A stretch of 43,060 nt of DNA from Candidatus [Bacteroides] periocalifornicus (GTDB lineage: Bacteria > Bacteroidota > Bacteroidia > Bacteroidales > CAJPTX01), in assembly GCA_001421095.1 (NCBI GenBank), contig LIIK01000003.1:52622-95681 (forward strand). The letters run 5' to 3'. Below, one piece after another: positions 41,121-43,060 of the stretch (the stretch's first letter is position 1; every line of letters starts with the position of its first letter). The notes under the pieces were generated by a model. The model saw only the letters and a program-made list of their open reading frames with translations, made no database searches and was not told the DNA's origin. The position numbers were made by a program, and so were the translations under genes.

Positions 41121-41722
41121 CTATTCTGGTGGTTGCCTCTCTGCTGCCCCCAGCGTCTCTAGGAGATCCAGAAGCTTGAAGACCTCTGAATAGCAAACCC
41201 TTTCATCCTCGGGGATACTGCAAAGCCTCTTGCCCCTTTCCATTGCTTGGGGTAGCCGAGCCTCAAGAAGACGACAGAGATTGTTCTTTCTTAGGTATTC
41301 ATCCATCTTTGCATAGTCGGGTATATGGGCTTGAAGCTCCTTCACCACCGAATCGGAGTTATAATACAGCTTGCCGCCCGGGGAAAAGTGGAGCAAAAAC
41401 CAAAATTCAAGGCAGGGTAGGTTCTGATTGGAATAAAATTTTTGTGCTTCCGGAGCTTCTGAATCATCCTTTCGTATTTCTCATTTTCCTTTTTGTACTG
41501 CCGAAGTCGGTCAGCATCCATAAGGCAAATCACATAGTCAGATTTCTCAGCCTCCTTCAGAGCATTTTCCACCATCTTTTGAATAGCGTGCACATCAGTA
41601 TGCTTCGCCAAACTGGGCTTTAGCGCAAAACGATACCTCTTATGAACCCTGAGCGATTCGATATAGTGCCGCTCGGTCATCCCCTCGCAGATCACCACCA
41701 CACTCCTCTTGACCTTCTTCAT
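41121..41722 (-). pseudogene. rloB: rloB, frameshifted
   Basis: The start (MKKVKRSVVVICEGMTERHY) and DAD at 69-71 give the TOPRIM-like E...DxD pattern of RloB. The frame then reads RTYPALNFGF and leaves the family. In another frame the sequence reads NLPCLEFWFLLHFSPGGKLYY, the conserved RloB C-terminal block, and runs to 41121. The switch is explained by one missing base around the run of five A and four T (minus strand) near 41434-41442. The start lies two bases after the ATPase stop, so the genes were one operon. RloA/RloB pairs occur in restriction-like loci and are held to be anti-phage. A sequencing error in the homopolymer is possible. Confidence 0.8.
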
Positions 41723-41724
41723 AC

Positions 41725-43023
41725 CTATTCTGCCCTGTCGAAGTAGATAGAGCCCGTGAATGGGAGATCGGCCAGCTTCCCCAGCCTGTAGGCGCGGTAG
41801 GGCGATACGTTCCGATGCAATCCGTAGGAAGAAAGGCGGGAGAGGTGCGATACGCCCTCCCCATCCTTCTCCGCGAACCATACAGCATCGCGACGGATGA
41901 AATCCTCATCGAGCAGATTCAGGTCGTGCGTTGCTACCAGCAGCTGGGCGCTCCCCTTGCTGTTCACCAGAAAAGCCTTCAGGAAGAAGAGCAGCAGCTC
42001 GTAGTGCAGGCTCTTCTCTACCCCATCTAGCGCAACGAAAGGTTCCCCTTTCAGCATGGCGTATAGCACCGTACCGAGATCCAATAGCTGCAGAGTGCCT
42101 GTAGATTCATCGCCCGCCGACAGTTCATATACCCCCCCCTGGGTTCGATGCAGAAAGCGCATTTCGGGTTCGCCCTCCCCGGTTAGCAATCGTGCGACCT
42201 CCTCTGCGGGCAGCGGCAAAGAGGTCGTTATAGAGCGCATCGCATCATCCTCTAAGATCAGCCCTTTGCCCTTTTTCAGCAAAACATCTTCTACATTGAT
42301 GTCCGCCTTCCTGAGCCATTGGAGTAGGAAGGCCTTCACCTCAGAGGCTGTATCACCTTGCAAAGCCATCTTTGCGTAGCTAAATGCAGGCGGTGTCCGC
42401 TGCGGAAACTCGAAGATCGCTTTCCCCAGAAACACAAACACGCGATTCAGCCTCGTTATCTGGATATTGACCCTACCGAGCGTCGCAAGGACCGTGGCAT
42501 TAACCAAGGTATTCCCCGCCAAAACGGAGCGTTCTGCGCTCGTTAGCCCCAGCTTTGCCCCAAAGCGAATATCGGCCATATCCTTCGCAGGCAGGTAGGT
42601 GCGCTCATACAGCACTGCCGGTTGAGTAGTGGGGTACACCACAAGACGCTCTTGATAAATACGTTCACTATCAAGCCTAACCGACAAATTATATTTCTCT
42701 CCTCCAAGATAAAAATCCATCTCTAGACAGGATGGATTGCCCCGGGACTCTGCATCTAGCAAGAAAGGGGTGATACCCGTAGAAGCCGTGCGCTCTCTGG
42801 GCGCACTCGTCATCAAGCGGCAGAATAGCTCTAAGGCCTGCAAAATATTCGTCTTTCCCGAGGCATTGGCCCCATATACTAGCCCCAGCTTCAGGAGGCG
42901 AACCCCAGGGCGCACCTCACGGGTATACTCATCGCGCAGCTCTTTCTCTGCCGTGGGTATAAAGCTCAGGGTAGTTCGCTCCCTAAACGACCTGACGTTC
43001 TCAACCGAAAAGCTCGCAATCAT
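41725..43023 (-). CDS. RloA-like AAA ATPase
   Basis: A 432-residue AAA/ABC-type ATPase of the kind paired with RloB. It starts MIASFSVENVRSFRE and has Walker A GANASGKT (51-58), a signature-like ESTGTLQLLDL (306-316), Walker B FVALDGVEKSLH with D333, and the H-loop ATHD (H366). The Walker B residue after D333 is Gly instead of the usual Glu, so hydrolysis may be impaired. The C-terminal YRLGKLADLPF segment is family-typical. The start at 43023 is chosen because it matches the family N-terminus; 43032 is an alternative. Its own promoter is at 43045-43052. Confidence 0.8.
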   Translation of the reverse strand: MIASFSVENVRSFRERTTLSFIPTAEKELRDEYTREVRPGVRLLKLGLVYGANASGKTNILQALELFCRLMTSAPRERTASTGITPFLLDAESRGNPSCLEMDFYLGGEKYNLSVRLDSERIYQERLVVYPTTQPAVLYERTYLPAKDMADIRFGAKLGLTSAERSVLAGNTLVNATVLATLGRVNIQITRLNRVFVFLGKAIFEFPQRTPPAFSYAKMALQGDTASEVKAFLLQWLRKADINVEDVLLKKGKGLILEDDAMRSITTSLPLPAEEVARLLTGEGEPEMRFLHRTQGGVYELSAGDESTGTLQLLDLGTVLYAMLKGEPFVALDGVEKSLHYELLLFFLKAFLVNSKGSAQLLVATHDLNLLDEDFIRRDAVWFAEKDGEGVSHLSRLSSYGLHRNVSPYRAYRLGKLADLPFTGSIYFDRAE

Positions 43024-43044
43024 ATCTAGCATTCTATAGTACTG

Positions 43045-43052
43045 CAAAGGTA
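43045..43052 (-). promoter_or_regulatory. Promoter -7 box of RloA-like gene
   Basis: Minus-strand TACCTTTG within GCTACCTTTGC, about 22 bp before the ATG at 43023. The -33 region lies beyond the window. It shows the gene is complete at its 5' end. Confidence 0.65.
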
Positions 43053-43060
43053 GCAATAAG

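Noticed and set aside
1..43060. tRNA or rRNA genes
   Set aside because: No tRNA-like cloverleaf with a proper T-loop was found; the few GTTCGAAT-like strings fall inside coding regions.

Overview
The window looks like a chromosomal segment from a Bacteroidota bacterium, probably of the Porphyromonadaceae or a close relative. The evidence is: Bacteroidetes-type promoters (a -7 box close to TAnnTTTG, most often CTACCTTTGC) in front of several genes; a Bacteroidetes-style dcw cluster without murF or ddl; an FtsL-like protein; a pasta-domain FtsI; a bS16 with a long Lys/Glu/Ala tail; an EF-G2-type paralogue; a TamB of about 1,530 residues; and a gpsA-pgi pair. Base composition is fairly GC-rich for the phylum (judged by eye). 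The species is an inference and cannot be fixed from this window.

Layout. 1-341: no gene, repeat remnants and the rpoN promoter. 342-4083 (+): rpoN (sigma-54) and an EF-G2-like factor, closed by a strong terminator. 4129-7516 (-): an OLD-like ATPase with a TOPRIM-like partner (a possible defence pair), a DUF6266-like protein and a lipoprotein. 7517-8224: gene-free, with a long imperfect inverted repeat. 8225-11176 (-): small HTH protein, ispE, rsmI and a Bacteroidetes-specific hypothetical. 11356-27628 (-): the complete division and cell-wall run mraZ-rsmH-ftsL-ftsI-murE-mraY-murD-ftsW-murG-murC-ftsQ-ftsA-ftsZ, headed by a three-repeat MraZ box and ended by a terminator. 28319-30476 (+): rpsP, rimM, yraN, rpiB. 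30661-38151 (-): tamB, pgi, gpsA and a small lipoprotein. 38332-39676 (+): a promoter with a structured, apparently non-coding stretch, then a cytosine-5 DNA methyltransferase broken by one in-frame TAG. 40019-40759 (+): an Hpt protein and a STAS protein. 41121-43023 (-): a RloA-like ATPase lacking its Walker B glutamate, followed by a frameshifted rloB.

How the genes work together. The core is housekeeping: MraY, MurG and MurC/D/E make lipid-linked peptidoglycan precursor, FtsW and FtsI polymerise and cross-link it at midcell, and FtsQ, FtsL, FtsA and FtsZ build the divisome. RpsP, RimM, RsmH, RsmI and EF-G2 serve the ribosome; Pgi, RpiB, GpsA and IspE serve central, lipid and isoprenoid metabolism; TamB serves the envelope. 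Accessory DNA-handling genes lie on both sides of this core. One ATPase/TOPRIM-like pair appears intact; the methyltransferase and the RloA/RloB pair look decayed.

The most unusual non-coding signal is a dispersed repeat family (about 85-185 bp, termini related to AGACCTCTGCAAAA, a GC-rich palindromic core) present in at least four diverged copies plus several core-only copies. Two copies end exactly at the stop codons of neighbouring genes. It looks like a MITE-type element that may now act at transcript ends.
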